Shown: positions 8,793-18,028 of the stretch, in pieces
How positions within the stretch are numbered: position 1 is the stretch's first letter
How the letters are laid out: every line of letters starts with the position of its first letter
NCBI GenBank assembly: GCA_031556065.1
Contig: JAVBTR010000004.1
Location: forward strand, 14,392 to 78,391
Length of the DNA stretch: 64,000 nt
Reading direction: 5' to 3'
DNA from: JAVBTR01 sp031556065
GTDB taxonomy: Bacteria > Bacillota > Clostridia > Christensenellales > Aristaeellaceae
Made by a program: the position numbers and the translations under genes
The notes under the pieces: model-generated
Told to the model about the DNA's origin: nothing
The model's input: the letters and a program-made list of their open reading frames with translations, nothing else
Database searches by the model: none

Positions 8793-10682
8793 TTATTCCT
8801 CCGTTATGATTTTGCTTGGATCATGCCGTTTCTCCATAACATGGCGGGCTTTTCGGTTGGCCACCGTATCGAACACAATGGAAAAATCGTAATCCTCCGG
8901 GTACATTTCCGTAGCCGCAATATGCAATTTCAACCGTTTGTGGTTGAAGTATTGCTTCCTTTTCTTGATCATCACGCCAATAACGCCCTTTTCGTCGGCC
9001 CTGGTGCAAACAATACCTGTTTCCTTTTGGGGGTAAATCATCACACAATCCCCCAAATTAAAGCGCTGGCTGCGGGACGGTTGCGGGCTTATGATTTGCG
9101 CCTGTGCCTGAGGGGCAATGGTTACCAGCTTTTCTTCAACAGTAAAACTCTTTCGCTCCCCGCTGTATGCTGCCTTTTCTGCCAGCACCAGCAAAGGCTC
9201 CGGAAAACCTAATTTCTTGGCGATAAACAAAGCGCAGCTTTCCCCTGCCGCCCCAATTTCCATTCGATAAAGGGGGGACAAGGTTTCCCTGTCAAAGGCC
9301 ATCCGGGCATTAATGAGCCCCGCCTTCCCTGCAGCGTAAGCCTTGATCTCCGGGTAATGAGTGGTGGCCACAAACAGACAGCCCGACTGGGCCAGCGCTT
9401 CCAAAATGGCAGTAGCGATACCCATGCCCTCCTGGGGATCGGTGCCGGAACCCAGTTCGTCCAGCAAAACCAGGGAATCGGCTTTGACCGTCTTAAGGAT
9501 ACCCGTAATATTCACAATGTGAGATGAAAAGGTGGATAAGTTTTCCGTAATGCTTTGCCCATCCCCAATATCGCAAAGCACATCCCTACGCATTACAAAG
9601 GTGCTTTTTTCATCGCAGGGCACTTGAAGGCCTGCCTGGGCCATCACACTAAGCAGCCCTACGGTTTTTAGCGCCACGGTTTTGCCGCCGGTATTGGGCC
9701 CTGTCACCACCACGCCCCGAATGTCCCCGCCCACGGAAAAATCCAGCGGCACAGCTACCTCTTTGCTTAAAAGTGGGTGCCTGGCTTGAATTAAAGTCAA
9801 AATGCCGCTGGTGGTAAACTTTCCTTCCACAGCCTGGGTTTTAATGGCATACTTTCCTTTTGCGAAAAGGAAATCCAGGGTTTCCATAGCCTCAATGTTA
9901 ATTTTAATCTCTGGCAGGCACTCTTCCACATCTGCCGTCAGCTGGTATAAAATCCGGCGGGTTTCCGCGTCCTCCTCCACCGATAGGGCTGCCATTTCAT
10001 CGATCAGCTTGCCTACGGCACTGGGTTCAATAAAGCAGGTGGCGCCGGAAGCGCTCATATCCACCATCTGCCCCGGGAAGGAAGCCCGGTATTCCCTTTT
10101 AACAGGCAAGGTGTAGCGTCCGTTGCGAATGCTTACAAAGCTTTCGGAAAACCATTTAGGGTTCTTTTGCAGCAGGGTATTCAATTTTCCTTTGATGGAT
10201 TCACTTAAATTGGCCAGCCGCCTGCGCAGATCATAGAGCCTGTCGGAAGCATGATCGTCCACCTGGTTATTGCGGATACACCGCTCCAGCTCTTCTTCCA
10301 GCTCACGCAAATCCGTTATGCTTCGGCCATAGGTGGCCAAGTCCGCACCAGTGCCTTCCGCCTGTTTCAAGTAATTTTTCATCCGGCGGCAGGTCACCAG
10401 AAAGGTGCATACATCCATCAGCTGTTCAGGCACCAGCATGGCATCCATTTCAATAAGCCGCAAAGCCTTATGCAAATCCTCCATAGCAGCCAAGGGGGGT
10501 GTGCCCGCGCTTAAGATTACCAGCTTGGCATCCGCTGTTTCCTTTTGCGCCCTTATGGCCATTGGCAGGGTTTCCATTGGCATTAAGTTTAAGCATTGGT
10601 CTTTGGCGCTTTGGCAAAAAGCCTGCTGCGCTAAATCCGCCGTAATCATATCCCATTCCAAGCATTTTAAGAACTTATTCAC
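8793..10682 (-). CDS. MutS2-like DNA-binding ATPase lacking the Smr nuclease domain
   Basis: 629 residues from GTG 10682. The N-terminus (FLKCLEWDMITADLA) is the usual MutS2 start; a coiled clamp/core follows, then the MutS ATPase with Walker A TGPNTGGKTVALK, DGQSITENLSTFSSH and Walker B LVLLDELGSGTDP, and TTHYPEIK. MutS2 proteins are nearer 780 residues and end in KOW and Smr domains; this one stops after a short region (NRKARHVMEKRHDP) and lacks Smr, so a nuclease role is not supported. Start chosen by homology and by GGAG 9 nt upstream. The same frame is open to 10871 but that extra segment is poorly protein-like. First gene of an operon with the ABC exporter. Confidence 0.8.
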   Translation of the reverse strand: MNKFLKCLEWDMITADLAQQAFCQSAKDQCLNLMPMETLPMAIRAQKETADAKLVILSAGTPPLAAMEDLHKALRLIEMDAMLVPEQLMDVCTFLVTCRRMKNYLKQAEGTGADLATYGRSITDLRELEEELERCIRNNQVDDHASDRLYDLRRRLANLSESIKGKLNTLLQKNPKWFSESFVSIRNGRYTLPVKREYRASFPGQMVDMSASGATCFIEPSAVGKLIDEMAALSVEEDAETRRILYQLTADVEECLPEIKINIEAMETLDFLFAKGKYAIKTQAVEGKFTTSGILTLIQARHPLLSKEVAVPLDFSVGGDIRGVVVTGPNTGGKTVALKTVGLLSVMAQAGLQVPCDEKSTFVMRRDVLCDIGDGQSITENLSTFSSHIVNITGILKTVKADSLVLLDELGSGTDPQEGMGIATAILEALAQSGCLFVATTHYPEIKAYAAGKAGLINARMAFDRETLSPLYRMEIGAAGESCALFIAKKLGFPEPLLVLAEKAAYSGERKSFTVEEKLVTIAPQAQAQIISPQPSRSQRFNLGDCVMIYPQKETGIVCTRADEKGVIGVMIKKRKQYFNHKRLKLHIAATEMYPEDYDFSIVFDTVANRKARHVMEKRHDPSKIITEE

Positions 10683-10944
10683 TTTCAATCGCTCCAAATA
10701 CAAATTAAGCCTTCGGGACCACTCGCGTAAAGATACACTGCTCCCGAAGGCATAATAAGCCCATAGAAAAAGCGCAACAAGCACCCTCGTTACGCTTCTT
10801 AATCTGTGGGTAATATGAAGCAGCCGGTAAGCGAGTTTTTTAGGGGACAGCAAACAAAAGCAACTGTTCACCCTTTCAACTATTTAGTTGAAAAACGCCT
10901 TACTGACCGACATAAAAATCTCCTTAAAGGTTTATTTCCTAAAC

Positions 10945-10973
10945 ACTATAGCATATCCATACAAGGATTTCAA
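10945..10973 (-). promoter_or_regulatory. promoter for the MutS2-like/ABC exporter operon
   Basis: Minus strand: TTGAAA, 17-bp spacer, TATAGT with TGC ahead of the -10. It overlaps the stop codon of the upstream isomerase-like gene. Downstream (10683-10940) lie a strong RBS (AAGGAG) with a 9-codon frame MSVSKAFFN ending in TAA, then an 8-bp perfect inverted repeat (TTCAACTA/TAGTTGAA, about 10876-10893), forming a leader of about 250 nt. Confidence 0.6.
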
Positions 10974-11770
10974 TAGAAAAGTTCTTTAATGGCCGCTATA
11001 TCATGCTGGGCCTGCTCCGGCTTGATCTCTTCCCGAAGCAAGGTAATATCTTGCTTTTCCCCTTTGGCCCACTGTGCCACCTTTTCAAGCCTGGCAATCC
11101 CCTTGCCCCAATCCATGGGGGTGTAATGGTTGTCTTGGTATACCCCGTCCTTTAAATGAAGGGTAATTACCTTATCGCCAAACAGAGCAATGGCGCTGTC
11201 CCAAATAGCTTCCTGGCTGTCTGCATTGTGTTCCCAAAGCAGGTTCACCGGATCGAAGATTACCTTCAAATAAGGGCTGTTCACATCGTCGATAAGCCGT
11301 TTAAGCATTTCAGGGGTATTGATGGTGTGGCGAACCACAGGCTCAATGGCCACAATGGCATCTTCTTCCTCTGCCACCTTTACAGCCTCTTTTACAAAAT
11401 GCAGAACCTTCGCATATTGCGCTTCCCGGTTTTCATCGGTGCAGTTGGTTGTTTCCGTACCAACGCAAACCGCACCTAATTTCTTTGCCACGCGCAGATA
11501 ATTCTTAAACTGGGTAAGTCCCTTTTCAAACACCGTTTCATCCAAAGAGCCGGGCTCCACATAGCAGCCCAGCACTGTCAGCTCCATTCCACTGGCCTTC
11601 AGGGCTTGGCCGATTCTGCCAATATTCTTTTCTTCCAAAAAATCCCCTTCCAGCTCCACTGCTTTATAGGGCGCGAAGTGGACGGCCTCCAGGCCCTTTT
11701 CCTTAATCAGCCCAAACAGCACCTCTGGGGTATGCTTGCCAAAGTCATGGGCACGTGCACCAATTTTCAT
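10970..11770 (-). CDS. sugar phosphate isomerase/epimerase-like TIM-barrel protein
   Basis: 266 residues of the xylose isomerase-like (AP endonuclease 2) superfamily. Likely metal ligands sit in the usual places: Glu in VAIEPVVRH, Asp in KVIFDPVNLL, His in ITLHLKDG and Glu in LLREEIKP. The reaction is not specified by these motifs. ATG 11770 is preceded by GGAGG. It stands between the YjgR-like ATPase gene and the MutS2-like gene and is probably cotranscribed with the former (61-bp gap). Confidence 0.8.
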   Translation of the reverse strand: MKIGARAHDFGKHTPEVLFGLIKEKGLEAVHFAPYKAVELEGDFLEEKNIGRIGQALKASGMELTVLGCYVEPGSLDETVFEKGLTQFKNYLRVAKKLGAVCVGTETTNCTDENREAQYAKVLHFVKEAVKVAEEEDAIVAIEPVVRHTINTPEMLKRLIDDVNSPYLKVIFDPVNLLWEHNADSQEAIWDSAIALFGDKVITLHLKDGVYQDNHYTPMDWGKGIARLEKVAQWAKGEKQDITLLREEIKPEQAQHDIAAIKELFY

Positions 11771-11830
11771 TTAAATCCTCCATTTAAAAGAGGAGGTATC
11801 CCCCCTCTTTTGCATATAGTATCGTATCTG

Positions 11831-13837
11831 TTACTTTTTCTTGCCGGTTAACGCGTTCATGACGTCTTTAATCACCGTATTGGTCACGGTACGGGTAGCA
11901 GAGGAAATAGCGCTGTTCTTCACCCGGCCTAACACAGAATCGTTGAACCTGGCGCGATCTGCCCGCTCATTGCGAAGGGCATCGGATTCCGCGCGGCGCT
12001 GGGCGGTTTCCAGTTCCTTTTGCTGCCGGTCTGCCTCCTTCTGGGCTGCGATCTGGGCCTTTTGGGCATTCATCTGGTCCTTTGTCATGGCAGCGGGCTG
12101 CTGGGGCTGGGCCACATAGGGGGTGTATTGGCCGGTAGCGGGGTTGTATTGCATGGTCACCATCTGCTGCACATATGCGCCAGTGGCGGGATCTTGCACC
12201 ATGGTGGGCATCTGCACCAACTGTGGCTGTTGCATCACAGGCTGCTGAACCACAGGCTGTTGAACCATGGGTTGTTGCATCACGGGTTGCTGAACCATGG
12301 GCTGCTGCATGGCAGGCTGCTGCATTACAGGCACGTTAGGGGTGCTTGCGCTAGGGGTGAACACTGGGACGTTGTTTTCGTTGTTAGGGATGTTCGTCAT
12401 TTGTTCCAACTCCTTCATATCGTTTTGACCCATGGTCATATTCGGCATGGTAAATACGGGCTGCTGAACGGGCATCTGCATAACGGGAATGGGGCTGGGA
12501 CTAAAGGGAATGCCTTGCATAATAGGAATGCCCCCAAACTGCACCTGCGGGGCGGCGGCGGGGTTTAGCATTTCGTAGGCCCCAGGGCGGTCCTGGCGCA
12601 GCTCATACTTGCCATACAGCGGGCTTTCCGCAACGCACTGCTGCCTCACATTATCGTCAATAGCGCCCATGTAGCTTTGGGGCGGCAAGATCAGCGCCCG
12701 TTCCACAATGGTAGGTGCGCCGCCTTCATCTAAAAAGGACACCAGCGCCTCGCCTGTTTTAAGCTGGGTAATCACCGTGCCTGTATCGAAGCTTGGGTTG
12801 GCGCGGAAGGTATCGGCAGCAGCCTTCACCCCACGTTGATCCAAGGGCGTATAGGCACGAAGCGCATGCTGCACCCGGTTTCCCAATTGGCTCAAAACCG
12901 TCATGGGCACATCGGCGGGGTTCTGGGTAATAAAGTAAACACCCACTGCCTTGGAACGAATCAGGCGGATCACCTGTTCGATTTTATCCATCAGGGCCTT
13001 GGGGCAATCGTTGAAAAGCAAGTGGGCTTCATCGAAGAAGAAGACCATCTTCGGCTTTTCCATATCCCCCTCCTCGGGCAAAAGCTTGTAAAGCTCTGTG
13101 AGCATCCAAAGCAGGAAGGTGGAGTACATAATTGGCATATTAAACAGCTTTTCCGCTGCCAAGATATTAATAACCCCACTGCCGCTTTCATCCACCTGCA
13201 TCCAATCGGTAATATTCAGTATCGGTTCCCCAAAGAAAATATCCCCGCCCTGATCTTCCAACACCGCCACCGCCCGCTGGATAGCGCCAATGGAGGCAGG
13301 GGTTACATTGCCATAATGCAATTGATAATTCTTGGCGTTTTCGCCTACATAAGCCAGCATGGCCTTGAGATCTTTAATGTTGATCATGGGATAGCCTTCA
13401 TCGTCGGCCACACGAAAAAGAATGTTCAATACCCCCGATTGGGTGTCGTTTAAGGTTAGCATCCGGGAAAGCAAAAGCGGCCCCATTTCCTTAATAGAAG
13501 TGCGTACCGGATGGCCCTTTTCGCCGTATACATCCCAAAAAACAGAAGTGAAAGGCTTAAAATCGAAAGCGGCTTGATCCACCTTGACTTTTTCCAGCCT
13601 CTTAGCGATGGCTTCGGAATCCTCCCCCGCCTTCACCATACCAGCCAGATCGCCCTTCACATCGCTCATAAATACAGGCACGCCCATTTGGGCAAAGCCT
13701 TCCGCAAGCACTTTTAAAGTGACTGTCTTTCCCGTTCCCGTAGCACCGGCGATCAGTCCATGGCGGTTAGCCATGTTCGGCAGCAAAAATGCCGGCGCAT
13801 CTCCTGTGCCCACCCAAATTTTTCCTTCATAAAGCAT
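11831..13837 (-). CDS. HerA/YjgR-type ATPase (DUF853) with Gln-rich C-terminal extension
   Basis: 668 residues. Walker A AGATGTGKTVTLK at about residue 31, and Walker B FFFDEAHLLFND near 265, followed by AVGVYFITQNPADVP; this is the HerA-FtsK-like ATPase core of the YjgR/DUF853 family. YjgR is about 500 residues; here a disordered extension rich in Gln, Met, Pro and Val follows residue 440 (tandem MQQP/VQQP units), then a basic helical segment (AQKEADRQQKELETAQRRA). The family function is not established. GGGAGG lies about 11 nt before ATG 13837. Confidence 0.85.
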   Translation of the reverse strand: MLYEGKIWVGTGDAPAFLLPNMANRHGLIAGATGTGKTVTLKVLAEGFAQMGVPVFMSDVKGDLAGMVKAGEDSEAIAKRLEKVKVDQAAFDFKPFTSVFWDVYGEKGHPVRTSIKEMGPLLLSRMLTLNDTQSGVLNILFRVADDEGYPMINIKDLKAMLAYVGENAKNYQLHYGNVTPASIGAIQRAVAVLEDQGGDIFFGEPILNITDWMQVDESGSGVINILAAEKLFNMPIMYSTFLLWMLTELYKLLPEEGDMEKPKMVFFFDEAHLLFNDCPKALMDKIEQVIRLIRSKAVGVYFITQNPADVPMTVLSQLGNRVQHALRAYTPLDQRGVKAAADTFRANPSFDTGTVITQLKTGEALVSFLDEGGAPTIVERALILPPQSYMGAIDDNVRQQCVAESPLYGKYELRQDRPGAYEMLNPAAAPQVQFGGIPIMQGIPFSPSPIPVMQMPVQQPVFTMPNMTMGQNDMKELEQMTNIPNNENNVPVFTPSASTPNVPVMQQPAMQQPMVQQPVMQQPMVQQPVVQQPVMQQPQLVQMPTMVQDPATGAYVQQMVTMQYNPATGQYTPYVAQPQQPAAMTKDQMNAQKAQIAAQKEADRQQKELETAQRRAESDALRNERADRARFNDSVLGRVKNSAISSATRTVTNTVIKDVMNALTGKKK
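12224..12330 (-). repeat. low-complexity tandem repeat encoding MQQP/VQQP units
   Basis: Degenerate 15-18-bp units of the type CTGTTGAACCATGGG encode about seven consecutive (M/V)QQP repeats in the C-terminal extension of the YjgR-like ATPase. Slippage here would change length without breaking frame. Confidence 0.7.
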
Positions 13838-13955
13838 CTTGAGAATTCCTCCCTATTGCTAACAAAGATGATACAACAAAAGGCCGTTTTCGTCAATGTT
13901 TTCCTATGGTTGACGGGTTATGCTATACTATTTTTATGTGAAGGGAGTGAGTATC

Positions 13956-14630
13956 ATGTCCTATGAATGTTTGCTTTGCGACGCGGACGAAACCCTGTTC
14001 GATTTTCACTTAGGGGAAAAGCAGGCCCTTATAGAAACCTTTTTGGCCTATGGTTTAAATGCCGACGAACCTACCGCCAGCCTTTACCACCGTATTAACG
14101 ATGATTTGTGGAAAGCGTTGGAACGCAAGGAGGTCACACTGGATGAACTGAAAATCGCCCGTTTCCGGCAGCTGGTTCAGGCCTTTGGGCTTGATATTGT
14201 GCCGGAAGATATCGCAGTCACCTACATTGAAAAGCTGGCACAGCAGGCCCAGTTAAAACCCGGCGCAGAAGGCTTCTGCCAAGCCATATCGACAAAAATG
14301 CCCATTTATCTGGTGACCAACGGCATTGCTGTTATCCAAAGAGGGCGGCTTCAAAGAAGCCTCATTGCCTCGTACATTACCGATATCATTATTTCCGAAG
14401 AAGTAGGCGCACGAAAGCCGGACCCGAAAATGCTGCAGGTGGTACTTGATAGAACCGGCATAAAAAAAGAAAAAACCGTGATGCTGGGCGACAGCATCAC
14501 AGCCGATATCCCCGCTGCAGCGAACGCGGGGATCGATAGTATTTTGATCACCTGGGGGCAGGCCATGGACTCTGCTGGTTCCACCTATCAGGTCAGCTGT
14601 TTGGAAGAGGCTGCGAAAATCATTCTATAA
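13956..14630 (+). CDS. HAD-superfamily phosphatase, YjjG-type (noncanonical pyrimidine nucleotidase)
   Basis: 224 residues. HAD motif I CDADETLFDF (DxD), motif II YLVTNG, motif III Lys in GARKPDPKM, and motif IV MLGDSITADI; an alpha-helical cap lies between motifs I and II. YjjG-type enzymes hydrolyse nucleoside monophosphates, but exact specificity is inferred. ATG 13956 is preceded by AAGGGAG at 8 nt. A TGCTATACT extended -10 at 13921-13929 is the likely promoter. It is divergent from the YjgR-like gene. Confidence 0.85.
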   Translation: MSYECLLCDADETLFDFHLGEKQALIETFLAYGLNADEPTASLYHRINDDLWKALERKEVTLDELKIARFRQLVQAFGLDIVPEDIAVTYIEKLAQQAQLKPGAEGFCQAISTKMPIYLVTNGIAVIQRGRLQRSLIASYITDIIISEEVGARKPDPKMLQVVLDRTGIKKEKTVMLGDSITADIPAAANAGIDSILITWGQAMDSAGSTYQVSCLEEAAKIIL

Positions 14631-15084
14631 TATAAGTCTTCTTTAGGGCGTGTTTCAAAACCCCATTTGTGCATTTTTCGTGGTATAATGGCACATGAAA
14701 ACCTTTTTGCGGGAGCGTTAATCGGCGTGGATGCCGCCCGCATTTTGCGTGACAGGGGCTATACCGGGGCAAGCGTGTACCGATCGCCCGGGATGGGCGA
14801 AGGGAAATCCAAAACTGCTACTACGATTATGTGTTCAACCGGGTAAGGGGAATATAAAAGGAAGCTGCTGTCTCGTCATTTCTTACAAACTTATTTTGTA
14901 TGCGCAGCCCTGGGTGTGAACCGAATAAAAAATGAATGAGCGCAAATTGAATGTAATCATATTGGGTGTGAGCCTGCCCATGAACCCTCTTGTGTTTCTT
15001 CAAAAGGTATAAAATAGCGATAATGTTTTGCACTTGTGTTAATTAGCGTTGCTGTCTTTCACACGCTACAAAGGAGGAAATGAT
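14631..15084 (+). other. 454-bp intergenic region with a promoter and a possible gene remnant
   Basis: An extended -10 TGGTATAAT lies at 14681-14689. From ATG 14688 a 52-codon frame reads protein-like (LIGVDAARILRDRGYTGASV) and ends at TAA, but it has no ribosome binding site and I recognise no complete family; it could be a truncated gene or an untranslated leader. Nothing else is clear before the AAGGAGG at 15071 that serves the histidine kinase. Confidence 0.35.
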
Positions 15085-17934
15085 ATGGGATTGTTGCGCA
15101 AATTTCGGGAAGGCACTCAGCTTCAGAAACATTCCGGGCTGGATGATTTAGCTAGGCAACCCAATGAAGAGGCCTTTTTAGAGGCCCTGGAAGGCGTTGC
15201 GAACAAGATCGACACCTGTGTGTATATTTCCGAAATGGAAACGGATAAAATCCTCTTTATTAACAAGCGAATGCAAAGCGAGTTTAATTTTGCCCGAAAT
15301 CCCGTTGGCGAACACTGCTGGGAACATTTGCAGGTTGGCCAAACAGGGCGCTGCTCCTTTTGCCCTGTCCCGCACTTGATCGACAACCCTAATGAAACCG
15401 TGGTTTGGGAAAAACACAACGCTTTGACAGGCCATGTCTATAAAAATGTAGACAGCACTATCCGCTGGATCGATGGCAGGCTTGTGCACATCCAGCATTC
15501 ATCTGATATAACCGATATGCGGCAGGCGCAGGATGAGGCGATTGAAGCCCATGAACGTCTTGAAATTGCACTTGATGCATCCAATTCCGGCGTATGGGAG
15601 CTGGATCTGGTGCGGAAAGTATTTAAATATGATGAGGCTTGTGGCAAGCTGCTGGGCCTTATACCCACCAGTGGCGATATCCTCCTCGAACAGCTTACAG
15701 AGCACTTCGCAAGAATCATGCACACCGAGCCCGGCGATTCGCTAATGGGCATATTGCAGCGGGCAGATCAAAGCGCGGAATGGCCTGTGCGGGATTCAAA
15801 GCTCGTCTTGCCCAACGGTCAGGTACGCTATATCCGCAGCTATGGCAACACGCAGAAGGATCCGCACGGCAAGACGCTGCGCGTTATTGGCATGAACATG
15901 GATATCACCCAAACTGTTAACCTGCAAAAAGAACTTATGGCCGCCAAGATCGCTGCGGAAAAAAAGGGCCTGGCAGAAGCCGAGGAGCGGACCCAAACCA
16001 TGCTCGATGCCACCCCCTTGGCCGCCTCCTTTTGGGATGCCGATGGCAATATGCTCGATTGCAACATGGAAGCCGTGCGTTTGTTTGGGCTTACCAATAA
16101 AAACGATTATATCCAACATTTTTACGATTTGAATCCCGAATTTCAGCCAGATGGAACCAGCACCGCCGATAAGGCGTCAAAGGAAATTGCCGAAGCCTTT
16201 CGCACCGGCTACCGTCGCTTCGAATGGATGTATAAAACCATTGATGGCAGCGAATTGCCGGTAGAAACAACGCTGGTACGCGTGCCGTGGCGGGGAGAAT
16301 ACCGGCTTGCGGCCTATTCTCAGGACCTGCGCGATATCAAGAAAATGGAAGTGGCGCGGCTGGATGCCATCGAGCACAGCCTTGATATGGAGATGCAGGC
16401 CAAGCTTGCCCTTGCCGCCTCCCAGGCAAAGAGCCAGTTTCTTTCGAACATGTCCCATGAAATTCGTACGCCAATGAACGCCATCATCGGCATTGCCGAC
16501 CTGTTAGCCCAAGAACCCCTTGCTTCGAAACAGAAAAGCTACGTGGAGGATATCCGCGTCTCTGCGTCCTCACTGCTGGGCATCATCAACGACATTTTGG
16601 ACATCTCTAAGATCGAAGCAGGAAAGCTGGAGCTTGTGCCTGTGGATTTCAACTTGGCTGCGCTGCTTCGCGGCATTGAGACCATGTTCATGCTTAGAGC
16701 CCAACGCAAGGGTCTGTTTTTCGAAATGCTGCTGCCCGATGATCTGCCTGAATATTTTAGGACAGACGATGTTCGCCTGCGGCAAGTGCTGATTAATTTG
16801 CTGGACAACGCGGTGAAATTTACAAAAACTGGCGGCATCATGCTGGCTGTCCGCATTTTAGAGGGAATGATCCGCTTCGAAGTACGAGACACGGGTATTG
16901 GAATACGCGAGAATGAGCTTCCTCAGATTTTCGGTGAGTTCAATCAGGTGGATGTGCACAGCAACAGGCATATTGAAGGCACTGGGTTAGGTCTTTCTAT
17001 TACAAATAATTTAATCAAAATGATGAACGGCACACTGACGGTGGAGAGCGTTTTCGGTACAGGCTCAACCTTCCGAATCACGCTGCCTATTACTTTGGGC
17101 AGCAAAGAAAAGGTCGACCCGAAGCCGGAAGAGTGGATGCCGATCACAGTCAAGGGCGCCAACGTTTTAGCGGTAGATGACAACGAGGTAAATCTGCGCG
17201 TGATCGTGGGATTGCTCAAGCTTTCGGGCATCGATTGTGACTCAGCCCAAAGCGGACAAGAGGCGATCGAAAAAATCGCCTCCAAGCATTATGATCTTGT
17301 GCTCATGGATCACATGATGCCGGCAATGGATGGGGTGGAGGCCACACAACTACTGCGCCAACGCTACAGCAAGGGTGAATTGGTGATTATTGCCTTAACA
17401 GCCAACGCCATCGATGGCGTTAAGGATATGTTGCTCACAGCAGGGATGGACGATTATCTTTCCAAGCCAATAGACAAAGTAAAGCTTAATGCCATGCTGC
17501 AAAAATGGCTGCCAAGGAAAAAGCTGAATCTGGAACCCACTCCTATAGAATCAGGCGAGACGGTATTAGGCGATGTGCTTTCACGAGTTGCACATATCGG
17601 GAAAGTGGATGTATCCCATGCCCTTAATAGCCTTGGCGGATCGCAAAAGATATTCGAAAGGATATTGCGTATCTTTACCAAGGGCATTCCAAAGGATATA
17701 GAGGAGCTTCAAGGCTTCCTTGAAATAGGCGATTTAAAAGGCTTCACAGTAAAGGTGCATGGTATAAAAGGCGCACTGAGGAACATCGGAATATTCACCA
17801 TTGCATCGCTGGCAGAAGCGCTTGAATTCCACGGCAAGGATGGTGACGAGGCCTTCTGCTGTGAAAACCTTCCGAAGCTACTGATTGAGCTGGATATGCT
17901 GCACGATCAGCTTGAAGACATTTTTTCTGCATAA
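15085..17934 (+). CDS. hybrid sensor histidine kinase (PAS x3 - HisKA - HATPase - REC - HPt)
   Basis: 949 residues from ATG 15085 (AAGGAGG just upstream). No membrane helix is visible, so it is cytosolic. Three PAS-like domains at about 45-150 (with GRCSFCP, a CxxC that could bind metal or sense redox), 160-285 and 305-430; the dimerisation/phosphoacceptor box SNMSHEIRTPMNA with His near 458; N box NLLDNAVKF near 571; G box DTGIG near 601; a receiver (VLAVDDNEVN, phospho-Asp in LVLMDHMMP near 740); and a C-terminal HPt with KVHGIKGALRNIG, His near 890. All phosphorelay sites are intact. The final response regulator is not next to it. Confidence 0.92.
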   Translation: MGLLRKFREGTQLQKHSGLDDLARQPNEEAFLEALEGVANKIDTCVYISEMETDKILFINKRMQSEFNFARNPVGEHCWEHLQVGQTGRCSFCPVPHLIDNPNETVVWEKHNALTGHVYKNVDSTIRWIDGRLVHIQHSSDITDMRQAQDEAIEAHERLEIALDASNSGVWELDLVRKVFKYDEACGKLLGLIPTSGDILLEQLTEHFARIMHTEPGDSLMGILQRADQSAEWPVRDSKLVLPNGQVRYIRSYGNTQKDPHGKTLRVIGMNMDITQTVNLQKELMAAKIAAEKKGLAEAEERTQTMLDATPLAASFWDADGNMLDCNMEAVRLFGLTNKNDYIQHFYDLNPEFQPDGTSTADKASKEIAEAFRTGYRRFEWMYKTIDGSELPVETTLVRVPWRGEYRLAAYSQDLRDIKKMEVARLDAIEHSLDMEMQAKLALAASQAKSQFLSNMSHEIRTPMNAIIGIADLLAQEPLASKQKSYVEDIRVSASSLLGIINDILDISKIEAGKLELVPVDFNLAALLRGIETMFMLRAQRKGLFFEMLLPDDLPEYFRTDDVRLRQVLINLLDNAVKFTKTGGIMLAVRILEGMIRFEVRDTGIGIRENELPQIFGEFNQVDVHSNRHIEGTGLGLSITNNLIKMMNGTLTVESVFGTGSTFRITLPITLGSKEKVDPKPEEWMPITVKGANVLAVDDNEVNLRVIVGLLKLSGIDCDSAQSGQEAIEKIASKHYDLVLMDHMMPAMDGVEATQLLRQRYSKGELVIIALTANAIDGVKDMLLTAGMDDYLSKPIDKVKLNAMLQKWLPRKKLNLEPTPIESGETVLGDVLSRVAHIGKVDVSHALNSLGGSQKIFERILRIFTKGIPKDIEELQGFLEIGDLKGFTVKVHGIKGALRNIGIFTIASLAEALEFHGKDGDEAFCCENLPKLLIELDMLHDQLEDIFSA

Positions 17935-18028
17935 CACGATGCAAGATATGCGAAAAGAAGCTCATTTCTGCCGCAACCTGATGTTTATTAAGGCTTACTC
18001 AAAAAAGGGTTTCTCGCCGTTTTCCGTT

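Noticed and set aside
10683..10871. N-terminal extension of the MutS2-like protein to 10871
   Set aside because: The extra 63 residues do not match MutS2 starts, the GTG at 10871 lacks a spaced ribosome binding site, and GTG 10682 fits the family start.
12020..12568. Plus-strand frame of 182 codons opposite the YjgR-like ATPase
   Set aside because: His/Leu/Gly-rich shadow of the Gln/Met-rich repeat on the other strand; no ribosome binding site or family.
5107..14660. GTGTTTCAAAAC seen both near 5110 and near 14650, each close to GGGCG/CGCCC
   Set aside because: Only 12 shared bases at two gene-end positions; too short to call a repeat family from this window alone.
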